Positions 20,397 to 31,706 of a stretch of 64,000 bases of DNA are shown piece after piece. The stretch covers positions 744,001 to 808,000 of the forward strand of contig CABDVE010000001.1 of NCBI GenBank assembly GCA_901420285.1, written 5' to 3'. The position numbers were made by a program, and so were the translations under genes. Source of the DNA: Stutzerimonas stutzeri. GTDB taxonomy: Bacteria > Pseudomonadota > Gammaproteobacteria > Enterobacterales > Pasteurellaceae. The first letter of the stretch is position 1. Each line of letters opens with the position of its first letter. Below the pieces are notes generated by a model. It had not been told where the DNA came from and did not search any database. It saw only the letters and a list, made by a program, of their open reading frames with translations.

Positions 20397-20424
20397 ATAG
20401 CACCGCATTGAACTGCGATGCTAT
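20397..20424 (-). repeat. Dispersed-core hairpin between arcB and arcC
   Basis: ATAGCACCGCA (20397-20407) pairs with TGCGATGCTAT (20414-20424) with one imperfect pair. On the minus strand it is followed by a T-run, so it could act as a partial terminator that lowers arcC relative to arcB. That effect is inferred. Confidence 0.6.
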
Positions 20425-20433
20425 CAAGCTTAA

Positions 20434-21438
20434 CTAAGCAAGGCTTGCCACCATCACCGCTTTTATGGTGTGCATTCTGTTTTCTGCTTGTTCGAATGCC
20501 ACATTTGCCGGTGATTCGAATACGTCTTCGGTTACTTCAATACCGTTTGCTAATTGCGGATATTGTGCGGCGATTTCTTTGCCGACTTTGGTTTCGCTAT
20601 TGTGGAAAGCCGGTAGGCAATGCATAAATTTTACTTTCGGATTGCCGGTGCGTTTCATTAACTCAGGCGTCACTTGATAAGGCATTAACATATCGATTCG
20701 TTCACCCCAAGCTTCAAGCGGTTCGCCCATAGAAACCCACACGTCCGTATGCACGAAATCTACGCCGTTTACCGCTTTGTCGATATCTTCCGTCACGGTA
20801 ATGCGCGCACCGGATTGTTTGGCAAATTCTTGGCACATTGCAACGAGAGAATCTTCCGGCAACAAGGCTTTCGGTGCGCAGATCCGCACGTCCATTCCTA
20901 ATTTTGCGCCGATTAATAACAAGGAATTGCCCATATTGTTACGTGCGTCGCCGATATACACATAGCTGATTTGGCTTAACGGTTTTTCGCAGTTTTCCAT
21001 CATGGTCAACACGTCGGCGAGCATTTGAGTTGGGTGAAATTCGTCGGTCAAGCCGTTAAATACCGGCACCCCGGCATATTGCACCAATTCGTTTACGACG
21101 GACTGTTTGAAACCGCGATATTCAATGGCGTCGTACATTCTGCCTAATACGCGCGCGGTGTCTTTCATTGATTCTTTGTGGCCGATTTGGGAGGAAACGG
21201 GATCAATATAAGTCACATGTGCACCTTGATCGTAAGCGGCGACTTCAAAGGCGCATCGGGTGCGGGTGGAAGTTTTCTCAAAGATAAGGGCGATATTTTT
21301 GCCGGTTAAGCGAGGTTGTTCCGTACCGGCATATTTTGCGCGTTTTAAATCGCGCGCTAAATCTAATAAAAATCGAATTTCACGTTCGCTGTGATTGACT
21401 AAACTCAATAAATGTCTGTTTTTAAGATTAAATGCCAT
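20434..21438 (-). CDS. arcB: Ornithine carbamoyltransferase, catabolic type
   Basis: The 334-residue enzyme interconverts citrulline plus phosphate with ornithine plus carbamoyl phosphate. Motifs are the carbamoyl-phosphate loop STRTRC, the SMG-loop segment VWVSMGEP and the ornithine-site HCLP. The pairing with arcC points to the catabolic direction, though an anabolic argF role cannot be excluded. Ribosome site AAGGAGTCGCT. Confidence 0.93.
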   Translation of the reverse strand: MAFNLKNRHLLSLVNHSEREIRFLLDLARDLKRAKYAGTEQPRLTGKNIALIFEKTSTRTRCAFEVAAYDQGAHVTYIDPVSSQIGHKESMKDTARVLGRMYDAIEYRGFKQSVVNELVQYAGVPVFNGLTDEFHPTQMLADVLTMMENCEKPLSQISYVYIGDARNNMGNSLLLIGAKLGMDVRICAPKALLPEDSLVAMCQEFAKQSGARITVTEDIDKAVNGVDFVHTDVWVSMGEPLEAWGERIDMLMPYQVTPELMKRTGNPKVKFMHCLPAFHNSETKVGKEIAAQYPQLANGIEVTEDVFESPANVAFEQAENRMHTIKAVMVASLA

Positions 21439-21590
21439 AGCGACTCCTTATTTACCTTAAAAAAATGCGGTCATTCTAACAAAGCAATCGGTTGCATTCA
21501 ATGCGGTTCGGTGAGGAACTATGGCGTAAACGAAGTAAAAATATGGTTAATAAAAATTGCTTTATCGCTTACTTTATTGATGTCAAACAC

Positions 21591-22425
<835 letters not shown>

Positions 22426-22642
22426 CTAAGTTAGGTTTAGCTAAGTTAGATTAAAAATAAACGTCGATCATAAAATCGTAACGACAAATAATCGACGGTT
22501 AATACTACAAGATGCGACGTTCGAAAAAAAGGCGGGATAACTGATTTTCACAAGAAGCGATTAACTCACCGATGAAGCTAACTCGGGTTTGCTGCAATAA
22601 TTTCGTCTGTGAATCAAAGCAGCGAATGATTTTGGTTTTTTA

Positions 22643-23329
22643 TTAAATTAAATATTTCGCATTAAGTACAATGAACGATAAACACAGAAAAGGCGCAAAG
22701 GGTAAAAATTCCTTGGTTTTTCTGAGTGGAAGAGCGAATAGAATTCCTGTTACACAAGCAATCAGCAAAAATACCGGAAGTTGTTCTAATGGCAAGTAGC
22801 TACCGATAGCGAGTGCGAGCCAGTAGTCTCCGCGACCGAAGGCTTCTTGTTTATAATGCCATTTGGCGAACCAATAAACGGTGTAAAAAAGCAGGAAAAA
22901 ACCGGCTGCACTTTGTAGGCTTTGTTCTAACATCAAATCTGAAAACGATTGCGCTGCGCCGAATAATCCGAGGGCAAGCAATCCTAAACAGGGCGTTGGT
23001 GATATGAGTCGATAGCGCCAATCGAGATAAGCGATTGCCCATAGCAAAGCCAATGCGGTGCTAAACCATAAGGCAAATGACGGGCTTGGCGCGAGTGCGG
23101 CAAATGCGCTAAAAATAAATCCGACAACGAAAAAATATTGCAAAACGTGACCGCATTTTTGTGTTTGTAGGTTTGCTAAATGCTTTTGGAAAGGCGGAGG
23201 ATTGTTAGGGAAGAGTTCGACATAAGCAGCATAAACATCCGTTTGTAATCGTTCGATAAAGCTCGAAATATAAAGATATAATGCGACGCCTAAGGTTCCG
23301 CCGAGTAAAAATGTTGCGAAGCCTATCAT
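22643..23329 (-). CDS. pilD: Prepilin peptidase, short form
   Basis: The 228-residue membrane protein has about six helices and the two catalytic aspartates of the family, in YLDWRYRLISPTP and FGRGDYWLALAIGSY. It would cleave the PilA leader. The N-terminal cysteine-rich zinc region of larger PilD proteins is absent, as in the Haemophilus protein. It overlaps pilC by 4 bp (ATGA), so translation is coupled. Confidence 0.9.
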   Translation of the reverse strand: MIGFATFLLGGTLGVALYLYISSFIERLQTDVYAAYVELFPNNPPPFQKHLANLQTQKCGHVLQYFFVVGFIFSAFAALAPSPSFALWFSTALALLWAIAYLDWRYRLISPTPCLGLLALGLFGAAQSFSDLMLEQSLQSAAGFFLLFYTVYWFAKWHYKQEAFGRGDYWLALAIGSYLPLEQLPVFLLIACVTGILFALPLRKTKEFLPFAPFLCLSFIVLNAKYLI

Positions 23330-24546
23330 TGCACTACCGATCCCATATTAAAAATCGGTAAGTACATACCCATCATAATTATGCCGATTAAACCGCCGAT
23401 GATCACCATCATTAAAGGTTCAAGCATTTGAGAAAGCAGATCAATTTGGTGATTGAGTTTTTCTTGATAATTTTCTGCAATATGTTGCAACATCAACGCA
23501 AGCTTGCCGCTCTTTTCACCGATTTGCAGCATTTGTTGCGCTTCCATCGGGAACAGACGGCTACTGATGCTATCAGAAAATGCATAGCCTTGTGAAACCC
23601 ATTGCAAAATTGATCTGACCTCGCCGTCTAGCACCGCATCCGAGGTAAGCGGAGACTTAATTTGCCAACTTTGGGCACGCGGTAGAAAACTATTGAGCGC
23701 TTGATTTAACGGTACGCCGGCTTGCAGCATAATGTGTAAATTTTGGCTGAAATTAACCAAGCGGGAAAGCTGTTGAATTTTACCGAAAATCGGCGTAAGG
23801 GCGATAATACGCGCTTTTTGTTGTTTAAAATGTGGTGATTGCTTAAATTTTAAGTGGTAGAAAAGTCCGAGAAAAAGGCTTAGTAACAAAAGAATATATA
23901 ATTCTTCTCTTAAAAAATTTGACATCGCGAGTAAAACTCGGGTTAAAGTCGGTAGTTCACTATTGTTGCTTTGGTACATTTCGGCAAATTGCGGCACAAT
24001 AAAAAGCAACAGCATCAACGTGAGTGACAGAGAAATGCCAAGTACCATTGATGGATAGAGCATAATTTTTTGCAATTTGCGCTGTAACGCCAAAGAGCGA
24101 TTACGATGTGACGCTATTTTCCCGCATACTAATGCCAATTTGCCGGTCATTTCGCCCACCTGAATTAATTGAATTTCTTGTCGAGTGAGGAATTTCCCTT
24201 GCCGTTCAATACTTTGTGAAAAGGATAAACCGGATTCAATGCTCTGTAAAAGTTGCTCGACCCATTCGTTTAATGCGAGTTGGGTGCAATTCTGCTGCAA
24301 TATTTGCAGGCTATTTTTAAGCGAAATGGCAGATTGTAATAATATGGCAAGTTGGTTTAATAATGCGCTGATTTCCGCATTTTTTGGCTTGTTGTTAAAT
24401 TGCCAATTTTGTTGCAGTTTGATGTTTGTCAACCCGCGATTCATTAGTTGAAATTCTGCCGCACGGATGGAATCGGCAATAATAGAACCTTTTTGCAGTT
24501 GTTCTAAGGTGTTCCGTGCGCGATAGTAAAAAAGTTTTTTTGCCAT
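23326..24546 (-). CDS. pilC: Type IV pilus inner-membrane platform protein PilC
   Basis: The 406-residue GspF/PilC protein has two homologous cytoplasmic domains separated by membrane helices (around MVLGISLSLTLMLLLFIVP and YILLLLSLFLGLFYHLK) and a C-terminal helix (VVIIGGLIGIIMMGMYLPIF). Typical motifs are LIQVGEMTGKLALVC and LQIGEKSGKLALML. The start MAKKLFYYRARN at 24546 is chosen by homology and a GGAAACCG ribosome site; the frame upstream overlaps pilB. It serves pilus assembly and DNA uptake. Confidence 0.94.
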   Translation of the reverse strand: MAKKLFYYRARNTLEQLQKGSIIADSIRAAEFQLMNRGLTNIKLQQNWQFNNKPKNAEISALLNQLAILLQSAISLKNSLQILQQNCTQLALNEWVEQLLQSIESGLSFSQSIERQGKFLTRQEIQLIQVGEMTGKLALVCGKIASHRNRSLALQRKLQKIMLYPSMVLGISLSLTLMLLLFIVPQFAEMYQSNNSELPTLTRVLLAMSNFLREELYILLLLSLFLGLFYHLKFKQSPHFKQQKARIIALTPIFGKIQQLSRLVNFSQNLHIMLQAGVPLNQALNSFLPRAQSWQIKSPLTSDAVLDGEVRSILQWVSQGYAFSDSISSRLFPMEAQQMLQIGEKSGKLALMLQHIAENYQEKLNHQIDLLSQMLEPLMMVIIGGLIGIIMMGMYLPIFNMGSVVQ

Positions 24547-24560
24547 ATCGGTTTCCTTAA

Positions 24561-25958
24561 TTAGGCCGAGCCTAAAACGCGATGGATTTCCGCTTCGTCC
24601 GTTACGCCTTGTTTTACTTTTTCCAATCCGCTTTGACGAAGATTGTCGAAATCCGTTTGATAACCGTTTTCTTGCCAATGTAAGAATTGGTAAACACCAA
24701 TGCGTCCGTGATAACCTTGATGACAATCACAAGCCTGGATGAAGGGGACATCTGAAGATTGTCTGCACTTTCGGCAACGCTTGCGTACTAGTCGCTGGGC
24801 GATGACGAGTAGTAAGCTGCTTTCGATCTCGTGTTGCTTAATGCCGAGTTGTTGTAAACGAGAAATCGCGGAAATCGCATCATTGGTATGAAGGGTGGAA
24901 AGTACTAGATGTCCGGTTTGTGCAGCGCGTAACGCCATGGCGGCGCTTTCTTCATCACGAATTTCGCCAAGCATAATGATATCGGGATCTTGACGCAAAA
25001 AAGAACGTAAAAGTCGGCTAAAATCCAGTCCAATTTGTGGATTGACTTGGCTTTGAATAATGCCGTCAAGTTCAATTTCTATCGGATCCTCCGCCGTCAT
25101 AATGTGTTTATCGGGCGTATTAAGCCATTGAAGTGCGGTGTAAAGTGAAATACTTTTTCCGCTGCCGGTCGGTCCGGTGACTAAAATTAATCCCTGCGGT
25201 TGGCTGAGTGCCTGTTGGAACGAAGCTTGTTGGGCTTCCGTCATACCCAATTCGGCAAAGCTGAGTTCGACCGGTTTGTTTTGTTGGGCGCGCAGTACCA
25301 CTTTTTCACCCCAATGGGTTGGCAAAGTGGAAAGACGAAAATCAAGAATATCGGAAAATGTGGTTTTAAACTGAAAACGGCCGTCTTGTGGTAGGCGGGT
25401 TTCACTGATGTCGAGTTTAGCAAGTAATTTTAAGCGAGAGATTAAACGATTCGCCAGATTTTTACTGACCGGAGTTTGTGGTTGCAATACTCCGTCGATT
25501 CGGAACCGCACTTGAAATTGATGTTGTAAGGTTTCCAAATGGATATCGGACGCGTTCTTTTGCAGAGCAGATTCAAAGATACGATTGAGCAATTGAATGA
25601 CCGGTTCATCATCCAACGAATCGGTCGATTCCTCTTCTTGCGAGGCGTAAAAGTTAACCTGTTCTTCCTCTTGTGAAGCTTGTGGTGCTAGTTGTTGCAA
25701 AAGCGCTTTAAGTTGCACGCTGTCGAGCAATACCGGTTCTACTAATTTGCCGCAAATAAAGGCGATGGTTTCGCAGGCGGAGAGATTATTCAGAGAATCG
25801 ACCGCCAGCCAGATTCGATGCTCTTCTTCTTTTAAGGGGAGGGTAAAATAGCGTAAAAACAGCGCACTTTGTTGTTGGTTTCGAGCCCAAAGTTCAGGCG
25901 AAATCTCGAAGATTTCGCCGTTTTGTGCGGTAACCGTTGTTAAATAATAAGTTGTCAT
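24561..25958 (-). CDS. pilB: Type IV pilus assembly ATPase PilB
   Basis: The 465-residue secretion ATPase has Walker A GPTGSGKS (262-269), Asp/His boxes, Walker B-type [25 protein letters not shown] and a cysteine motif [15 protein letters not shown]. It powers pilus extension. It is shorter than pseudomonad PilB, with most of the N-terminal domain reduced. It overlaps pilA by 4 bp and precedes pilC by 14 bp. A USS-like AAGTGCGGTG lies inside near 25131. Confidence 0.94.
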   Translation of the reverse strand: MTTYYLTTVTAQNGEIFEISPELWARNQQQSALFLRYFTLPLKEEEHRIWLAVDSLNNLSACETIAFICGKLVEPVLLDSVQLKALLQQLAPQASQEEEQVNFYASQEEESTDSLDDEPVIQLLNRIFESALQKNASDIHLETLQHQFQVRFRIDGVLQPQTPVSKNLANRLISRLKLLAKLDISETRLPQDGRFQFKTTFSDILDFRLSTLPTHWGEKVVLRAQQNKPVELSFAELGMTEAQQASFQQALSQPQGLILVTGPTGSGKSISLYTALQWLNTPDKHIMTAEDPIEIELDGIIQSQVNPQIGLDFSRLLRSFLRQDPDIIMLGEIRDEESAAMALRAAQTGHLVLSTLHTNDAISAISRLQQLGIKQHEIESSLLLVIAQRLVRKRCRKCRQSSDVPFIQACDCHQGYHGRIGVYQFLHWQENGYQTDFDNLRQSGLEKVKQGVTDEAEIHRVLGSA

Positions 25959-26392
25959 TTAGAACAGAATCCGGCCGGGAAGAGAGATTTATCACCGGTA
26001 CAGCTGGCCGCCCAAGTTATGCCCTTACTTTTGTCACCAGTGGCTGTGAGCGTGTATTGAATGTCTTTCAATGTGCCGTCACCAACCACAGTAATTGCAC
26101 CGGCGTTAGTACTGATACTTTTTATATAACCTTTTGCAGTAGTGGTATTGGCCGCCACACCGTTACTTCCGCCGCTACAATTAGTGGTGGCGCCAGTGCC
26201 GTAAATGCACAGCTCAACATCTGCTTTATAAGGTGCGGAAGCTTGCAACAATTCGGACATCGCCGCTTTTTGGGTGTAATTTTGATAAGAGGGAATGGCA
26301 ATAGTTGCCAAAATGGCGATAATCGCGATGACAATCATTAATTCAATTAGAGTAAAACCCTTTTTTAATACGTGTGAAGAAATAAATTTCAT
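25955..26392 (-). CDS. pilA: Type IV pilin PilA
   Basis: The 145-residue prepilin has a short basic leader ending in KKG, cleavage before [17 protein letters not shown], glutamate at +5 and a long hydrophobic helix. The C-terminal part has cysteines for a disulphide ([13 protein letters not shown]). The start [12 protein letters not shown] at 26392 has AAAAGGAAAATCT before it and gives the proper leader. First gene of pilABCD; a competence operator lies upstream at 26485. Confidence 0.95.
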   Translation of the reverse strand: MKFISSHVLKKGFTLIELMIVIAIIAILATIAIPSYQNYTQKAAMSELLQASAPYKADVELCIYGTGATTNCSGGSNGVAANTTTAKGYIKSISTNAGAITVVGDGTLKDIQYTLTATGDKSKGITWAASCTGDKSLFPAGFCSK

Positions 26393-26484
26393 AGATTTTC
26401 CTTTTATTGGTACAAGTTTTGCCAAAGGTGGCGCAACGATTGTGAAAAAGGAAGAAATATCCGTAAAACCGATCGCATTTTTTA

Positions 26485-26500
26485 TGCGATCACGATCGCA
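26485..26500. promoter_or_regulatory. CRP-S (Sxy-dependent) competence site upstream of pilA
   Basis: TGCGATCACGATCGCA is a perfect 7+2+7 palindrome with flanking TTTA and AAAG, matching the CRP-S form TGCGATC-N2-GATCGCA rather than the ordinary CRP site TGTGA. It lies 93 bp before the pilA start and 17 bp before ampD. Pasteurellaceae use such sites with CRP and Sxy to switch on competence genes; the match to family is established, activity here is inferred. Confidence 0.85.
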
Positions 26501-26516
26501 AAGATAGAAAAGAAGT

Positions 26517-27080
26517 ATGAAAAAAATGCAGAATATTGAACAAGGTTGGCTAAAGAATTGCCGCCATATTTTCTCTCCTCATTTTGATGCGCGGCCGGAT
26601 ATTAAAGATATTTCGCTGCTTGTGATCCATTACATTAGCCTGCCGCCGGAAGAATTCGGGGGTGGTTATATTGATGATTTTTTTCAAGGAAAACTTGACC
26701 CAACAATTCATCCTTATTTTAAAGAAATTCACCGCATTCGCGTGTCGGCCCATTGTTTAATTGAACGTGACGGACGTATTACGCAGTACGTAAGTTTTAA
26801 CAAGCGCGCTTGGCATGCTGGGCTTTCCTGTTTTCAAGGACGAGAAAAATGCAATGATTTTGCTATCGGTATTGAGCTGGAAGGTAGCAATGAACAACCT
26901 TTTACTGATGCACAATATCAGGCTTTGCAGTGGGTCACTCAATTGATCATGCAAGCCTATCCCAAAATTACGAGCGAGCGTATCGTAGGGCACGCCGATA
27001 TTTCGCCGGGACGCAAGATCGATCCAGGACAATATTTTGACTGGAAACGTTATTTGAGCGGATTAAATTTTAATGGTTAA
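26517..27080 (+). CDS. ampD: 1,6-anhydro-N-acetylmuramyl-L-alanine amidase AmpD
   Basis: The 187-residue cytoplasmic zinc amidase trims recycled anhydro-muropeptides. Visible zinc and catalytic features are [18 protein letters not shown] and the C-terminal [15 protein letters not shown]. It diverges from pilA, as in Haemophilus. The ATG at 26517 is taken; a second ATG at 26526 is also possible. Confidence 0.93.
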   Translation: MKKMQNIEQGWLKNCRHIFSPHFDARPDIKDISLLVIHYISLPPEEFGGGYIDDFFQGKLDPTIHPYFKEIHRIRVSAHCLIERDGRITQYVSFNKRAWHAGLSCFQGREKCNDFAIGIELEGSNEQPFTDAQYQALQWVTQLIMQAYPKITSERIVGHADISPGRKIDPGQYFDWKRYLSGLNFNG

Positions 27081-27605
27081 AAAATGAACGGTGCATTTGC
27101 GGAATTACTCACATCGTGAATTTCCTAGAATTATTAATTTAACTATTTGAATTAAAAAGAATTAAAATTTCTTGTAGAGCGCGGCCGTTTGATTCGGCAA
27201 AGTTATACAAGGTTGTGAATTTTCTAAGCCACAATTTTATCCACAGAAATATTGAATAACTCACAAGCCCATCGGCTCTTATTGTAAAAATTATGCGATT
27301 TAAGAAAACGGAATGTTTTTTAAGCGCTTTTTAAGGTATTTCCGATGAAATAAAGCGCTATTAGCTTTTTGCAAACAAGTTTTGTTATTAAAGCGGATAA
27401 AACGGAGGGAAGGAAGTAATCGACGCGATCTTCACGATCTTCTACACAATTTCTCGATGTTTTTTGTAACGGTTAACCACAGAATTATCCACAATAAGAA
27501 TGATGATGGAAGGGTAGTGCGCCTTGGGCATTGGTTGATAAAAAAGCGGATTTATGAAACAATTCGCGGATTATTTTGGGGTCAAAATTTAAGGTAAAAA
27601 CGATA
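27081..27605. other. 525-bp intergenic region with DnaA-box-like sites
   Basis: No gene is visible. It holds two perfect TTATCCACA boxes (27237-27245, 27485-27493), one-mismatch boxes TTAACCACA (27473-27481) and TTCTACACA (27440-27448), a very AT-rich stretch (27128-27172) and a hairpin with AGCGCTTT/AAAGCGCT arms (27323-27330, 27352-27359). GATC sites are few. It could be a regulatory or DnaA-titrating region; an origin is possible but unproven. Confidence 0.5.
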
Positions 27606-28190
27606 GTGATCGATTTTGACGGCTACCGTCCCAATGTGGGCATTGTGATTTGCAATCGCAAAGGACAGGTGCTTTGGGCGAAACGTTGCGGGCAGAATTC
27701 TTGGCAGTTTCCGCAAGGCGGCATTAATGATAACGAAAGCGCGGAACAAGCGATGTATCGCGAACTTTACGAGGAAGTGGGGTTGCAGCCGAAAGACGTA
27801 CGTATTTTATACGTATCAAAACATTGGCTGCGTTATAAATTACCGAAACGTTTGTTACGTTATGACAGTAAACCGATATGTATCGGGCAAAAACAACGTT
27901 GGTTCTTATTACAGCTTGTCTCCGAAGAAAAAAATATCAATATGCAAGCCACCAAGTCGCCGGAATTTGATGGTTGGCGTTGGGTGAGTTTTTGGTATCC
28001 TGTGCGCCAAGTGGTGTCGTTCAAGAAAGACGTGTATCGCCGCGCGATGAAAGAATTCGCAACTTTTTTATTTTTCGGCGAAAAAGAAAAACAAACGGAG
28101 CATCAAACGGAATCTGATATTAAACCGGTTTTTCCGCGTAAGCCGCATTATGCTAAATATTCCAAACGCCCGTTGAATAAAAGAGGGTAG
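27606..28190 (+). CDS. rppH: RNA pyrophosphohydrolase
   Basis: The 194-residue Nudix enzyme removes pyrophosphate from RNA 5' ends to trigger decay. It has the Nudix box [20 protein letters not shown] followed by VGL. The start is taken as GTG at 27606 because family members begin (M)[11 protein letters not shown] at this point, with AAGG upstream; an ATG at 27576 would add ten residues. The C-terminus is basic and low-complexity. Confidence 0.93.
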   Translation: MIDFDGYRPNVGIVICNRKGQVLWAKRCGQNSWQFPQGGINDNESAEQAMYRELYEEVGLQPKDVRILYVSKHWLRYKLPKRLLRYDSKPICIGQKQRWFLLQLVSEEKNINMQATKSPEFDGWRWVSFWYPVRQVVSFKKDVYRRAMKEFATFLFFGEKEKQTEHQTESDIKPVFPRKPHYAKYSKRPLNKRG

Positions 28191-28193
28191 ATT

Positions 28194-28991
28194 ATGCTAA
28201 CTTTTATTGCTATTTGTTTGCTGGTAGGTTGTATCGTCGGGTTTCTTGCCGGGCTTTTCGGTATCGGTGGCGGTTTGGTGATTGTGCCGACTTTAGTTTA
28301 TTTATTGCCGATGATGGGCGTGCCGGAACCTTTGCTTATGAGCACCGCATTGGGCACCTCATTCGCCACTATCGTGATTACCGGTTTTTCTTCCGCTCAA
28401 CGCCATCATAAACTCGGCAATATTGTGTGGGATGCGGTGAAAATTCTCATTCCCGTCATTATGGTTACAGTATTTATTTGTGGTTTATTTATTGGCAAAC
28501 TTGATCGCGCCGTTGTAGCTAAATTATTTGCTTGTTTAGTGGTTTATTTAGCGATAAAAATGCTAGTTTCCATTAAATCCAAAGCTACGCAATCGTCCAA
28601 AACGCTCACTACCACCTCGTCGATTGTAGGCGGTATTTTAATCGGCATGGCGTCAAGCGCGGCCGGTATCGGCGGCGGTGGTTTTATCGTGCCGTTTTTA
28701 AATTCACGCGGTATCGATATGAAAAAAGCTATCGGATCTTCTGCCTTTTGCGGCATGTTACTTGGATTATCGGGGATGTTAAGTTTTGCTGTGAGTGGTT
28801 GGGGCAATACTACTATGCCGGAGTATTCCTTGGGGTACATTTATTTGCCGGCCGTGTTAGGCATTACTGCCACGTCATTTTTTACCTCTAAACTTGGCGC
28901 AACCGCGACTTCAAAACTACCGGTGCCGATTTTGAAAAAAGGCTTTGCATTATTACTTATTGTCATCGCCGTCGATATGTTTCTGAAATAA
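28194..28991 (+). CDS. TauE/SafE-family membrane transporter
   Basis: The 265-residue protein has about eight membrane helices in two repeats, each with the family glycine motif ([20 protein letters not shown] and [18 protein letters not shown]). Such proteins export sulfite, sulfonates or related anions; the substrate here is unknown. It starts 3 bp after rppH and is followed by lgt after 8 bp, so it is probably in an rppH-lgt-thyA operon. Confidence 0.88.
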   Translation: MLTFIAICLLVGCIVGFLAGLFGIGGGLVIVPTLVYLLPMMGVPEPLLMSTALGTSFATIVITGFSSAQRHHKLGNIVWDAVKILIPVIMVTVFICGLFIGKLDRAVVAKLFACLVVYLAIKMLVSIKSKATQSSKTLTTTSSIVGGILIGMASSAAGIGGGGFIVPFLNSRGIDMKKAIGSSAFCGMLLGLSGMLSFAVSGWGNTTMPEYSLGYIYLPAVLGITATSFFTSKLGATATSKLPVPILKKGFALLLIVIAVDMFLK

Positions 28992-28999
28992 GGAAAATT

Positions 29000-29818
29000 A
29001 TGAATCAATATTTAGTGCTTCCGCACTTTGATCCGACCATTTTTACTATTGGCGATAGTAATATTGGCTTGCGTTGGTACGGTTTAATGTATTTACTCGG
29101 GTTTATTTTCGCCCGTTGGTTGGCGGTGCGTCGTGCCGCTCGTCCGACTAGTGGTTGGACCGTAGAGCAAGTAGATAGCTTGTTATTTAACGGTTTTATG
29201 GGCGTGTTTATCGGCGGACGCGTTGGTGACGTATTCTTTTACAATATTGATCATTTCTTGCAAGAACCGAGCTATCTCTTCCGTGTTTGGGAAGGCGGAA
29301 TGTCTTTCCATGGCGGTCTTATCGGGGTGATCATCGCGATGATTTGGACTTCTCATGCGCAAAAACGTAATTTTTGGCAAACTGCTGATTTTGTTGCGCC
29401 GCTGATTCCGTTCGGTTTAGGTTTGGGACGAATCGGTAACTTCATTAATCTCGAACTTTGGGGACGCCAAACCGACGTACCTTGGGCGATGATTTTTCCT
29501 ACAGATCCGCAATTACTGCCGCGTCACCCATCACAACTTTATGAAGCTTTTTTAGAAGGTCTGGTGTTATTTGCCATCTTGAATTTATTTATTAGAAAAT
29601 CCCGTCCGACAGGTTCGGTTGCCGGTTTATTCTTAATCGGTTACGGAATATTTCGTTTTATCGTGGAATACGTACGCGAGCCGGAAACGGAATCCTTCCT
29701 CGGTATTATGACGCGCGGTCAAGCGCTTTGTTTACCAATGATTATTGGCGGCGTTTTAATTATGGCATGGGCTTATATGCGTACTGATTTAAGCAACAGT
29801 GCGCCCGCCAAATCCTAA
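29000..29818 (+). CDS. lgt: Prolipoprotein diacylglyceryl transferase
   Basis: The 272-residue inner-membrane enzyme attaches diacylglycerol to the lipobox cysteine of prolipoproteins. It has about seven helices, the [12 protein letters not shown] segment and the Lgt signature [15 protein letters not shown]. The gene precedes thyA by 9 bp, as in E. coli. Confidence 0.96.
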   Translation: MNQYLVLPHFDPTIFTIGDSNIGLRWYGLMYLLGFIFARWLAVRRAARPTSGWTVEQVDSLLFNGFMGVFIGGRVGDVFFYNIDHFLQEPSYLFRVWEGGMSFHGGLIGVIIAMIWTSHAQKRNFWQTADFVAPLIPFGLGLGRIGNFINLELWGRQTDVPWAMIFPTDPQLLPRHPSQLYEAFLEGLVLFAILNLFIRKSRPTGSVAGLFLIGYGIFRFIVEYVREPETESFLGIMTRGQALCLPMIIGGVLIMAWAYMRTDLSNSAPAKS

Positions 29819-29827
29819 GGAATTCTT

Positions 29828-30679
29828 ATGCAACAATATCTTGAGCTTTGCCGGCGGATTATTGACGAAGGTCAATGGATCGCCAACGAGCGCACCGGTA
29901 AGCGGTGTTTAACGGTTATTAATGCGGATCTGGAATACGATGTGGCGAACAACCGATTTCCGCTGATTACCACCCGCAAAAGCTACTGGAAAGCGGCGAT
30001 TGCGGAATTTTTAGGTTATATCCGTGGTTACGATAATGCCGCCGATTTTCGTAAACTTGGCACTAAAACTTGGGATGCAAACGCCAATGAAAATGCCTCA
30101 TGGTTGGCCAATCCACACCGCAAAGGTATCGACGACATGGGACGCGTGTACGGCGTGCAGGGGCGCGCATGGCGCAAACCGAATGGCGAAACCGTCGATC
30201 AACTGCGCAAAATTGTTAATAACCTAGCCAAAGGTATTGATGATCGCGGCGAAATTTTGACCTTCTTTAATCCGGGCGAATTTGATCTGGGCTGTTTGCG
30301 TCCTTGTATGCACACGCATACCTTTTCTTTACTGGGCGACACGCTTTATCTCACCAGCTATCAACGTTCCTGCGATGTGCCGTTGGGCTTGAATTTCAAT
30401 CAAATTCAAGCGTTCACTTTCTTAGCTTTAATGGCGCAAATTACCGGTACAAAAGCGGGCAAGGTATATCATAAAATTGTCAATGCGCATATTTATGAAG
30501 ATCAACTTGAATTGATGCGTGATGTTCAACTCAAACGTGAACCGTTCCCGTTGCCGAAATTAGAAATTAATCCGGACGTCAAAACTCTTGAAGACCTCGA
30601 AACTTGGGTCACGATGGACGATTTCAAGGTTATCGGTTACCAATCTCACGAGCCGATTAAATATCCTTTCTCTGTTTAA
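29828..30679 (+). CDS. thyA: Thymidylate synthase
   Basis: The 283-residue enzyme makes dTMP from dUMP with methylene-tetrahydrofolate. Visible are the N-terminal [19 protein letters not shown], the catalytic-cysteine segment [32 protein letters not shown] and the C-terminal [10 protein letters not shown]. The loop around the active site differs from E. coli ThyA, as in Haemophilus. Ribosome site AAGGAATTCTT. Confidence 0.95.
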   Translation: MQQYLELCRRIIDEGQWIANERTGKRCLTVINADLEYDVANNRFPLITTRKSYWKAAIAEFLGYIRGYDNAADFRKLGTKTWDANANENASWLANPHRKGIDDMGRVYGVQGRAWRKPNGETVDQLRKIVNNLAKGIDDRGEILTFFNPGEFDLGCLRPCMHTHTFSLLGDTLYLTSYQRSCDVPLGLNFNQIQAFTFLALMAQITGTKAGKVYHKIVNAHIYEDQLELMRDVQLKREPFPLPKLEINPDVKTLEDLETWVTMDDFKVIGYQSHEPIKYPFSV

Positions 30680-30688
30680 GACGCGAAA

Positions 30689-31219
30689 GTGCAAACAAAC
30701 GCCCAAACAATAGAAGTACGCTCAGATTTAGACGAAAAATTCATGCGCCACGCCCTTGCCTTGGCTGACAAAGCGGAAGCGTTGGGTGAAATTCCGGTGG
30801 GTGCGGTGCTGGTGGATGAGCTCGGCAATATTCTCGGCGAGGGTTGGAATCTGTCCATTATGGAACATGATCCGACCGCACACGCGGAGATTGTGGCATT
30901 GCGCAATGGCGCGAAAAATCTCGAAAATTATCGTCTGCTCAATTGCACCCTTTATGTTACGCTTGAGCCTTGCACTATGTGCGCCGGCGCAATTTTGCAT
31001 AGCCGCATTAAACGCTTGGTGTTCGGCGCTGCAGATTATAAAACCGGTGCCGTTGGCTCGCGTTTTCACTTTTTTGACGATTACAAAATGAATCATTGTG
31101 TGGAAATTAGCGCGGGCGTTTTGGCCGAAGAATGCGGTCAAAAACTGAGCGCCTTTTTTCAAAAGCGACGCGCCCAAAAGAAAATTGAAAAGCCGCTTGT
31201 TTCTGTTTCTAGAAAATAA
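30689..31219 (+). CDS. tadA: tRNA-specific adenosine deaminase
   Basis: The 176-residue zinc deaminase makes inosine at position 34 of tRNA-Arg(ACG). Motifs are TAHAEIVAL (zinc ligand and proton shuttle) and LEPCTMCAGAI. Translation probably starts at GTG 30689, since the next ATG (30743) would cut the first helix. It starts 9 bp after thyA. Confidence 0.93.
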   Translation: MQTNAQTIEVRSDLDEKFMRHALALADKAEALGEIPVGAVLVDELGNILGEGWNLSIMEHDPTAHAEIVALRNGAKNLENYRLLNCTLYVTLEPCTMCAGAILHSRIKRLVFGAADYKTGAVGSRFHFFDDYKMNHCVEISAGVLAEECGQKLSAFFQKRRAQKKIEKPLVSVSRK

Positions 31220-31314
31220 AAGTGCACTCAAAAAATACGCATTTTGTCCTTTTCCCTAGTCCTGCGCACCATTCAATGGTAGAATCTCGCGCTTTTACAA
31301 ATAAAGGAAAGAGC

Positions 31315-31623
31315 ATGTCATTAGTCGAATTTGTCATTAATAAACTGGGCGATTTAAAGGGCTCGGATATCGTGCATTTTGATGTGCGCGGCAAATCCTC
31401 CGTCACCGAAAATATGGTGATCTGCACCGGAACGTCAAGCCGCCAAGTGTCGGCGATGGCGGATAATTTAATTGCGGAATGCAAAAAAGCGGGCGTGGAA
31501 ACATTCGGCCAAGAAGGCAAAAATACTGCTGATTGGATCGTGGTGGATTTAGGCCAAACCATGGTTCATATCATGCAACGCGAGACGCGAGAACTTTACC
31601 AATTGGAGAAACTTTGGGCATAG
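31315..31623 (+). CDS. rsfS: Ribosomal silencing factor RsfS
   Basis: The 102-residue protein binds L14 and blocks subunit joining in starvation. It has the family core DIVHFDVRGKSSVTENMVIC and NTADWIVVDLGQTMVHIM. The start MSLVEFVINKLGD at 31315, with GGAAAGAGC upstream, is taken; the longer frame to 31222 is not conserved. It precedes rlmH, the usual pair. Confidence 0.95.
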   Translation: MSLVEFVINKLGDLKGSDIVHFDVRGKSSVTENMVICTGTSSRQVSAMADNLIAECKKAGVETFGQEGKNTADWIVVDLGQTMVHIMQRETRELYQLEKLWA

Positions 31624-31646
31624 GACGGGCTAGACGTTGGATAACG

Positions 31647-31694
31647 AAAATAGCACCGCATTGAACGAAGAAAATAGCACCGCATTGAACAAAT
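31647..31694 (+). repeat. Two 24-bp units of the dispersed core between rsfS and rlmH
   Basis: AAAATAGCACCGCATTGAAC occurs at 31647 and again at 31671, exactly 24 bp apart, with different filler between. The same unit length is seen in the array at 6847 and at 41164. Confidence 0.85.
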
Positions 31695-31706
31695 AAGGGA
31701 ACGCTT

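Noticed and set aside
24547-24726. N-terminal extension of PilC
   Set aside because: It overlaps pilB in another frame and is not like PilC; the ATG at 24546 has a ribosome site.
27081-27605. Chromosomal origin of replication
   Set aside because: Boxes are suggestive, but GATC sites are few and the usual origin genes are missing, so I report only a DnaA-box cluster.
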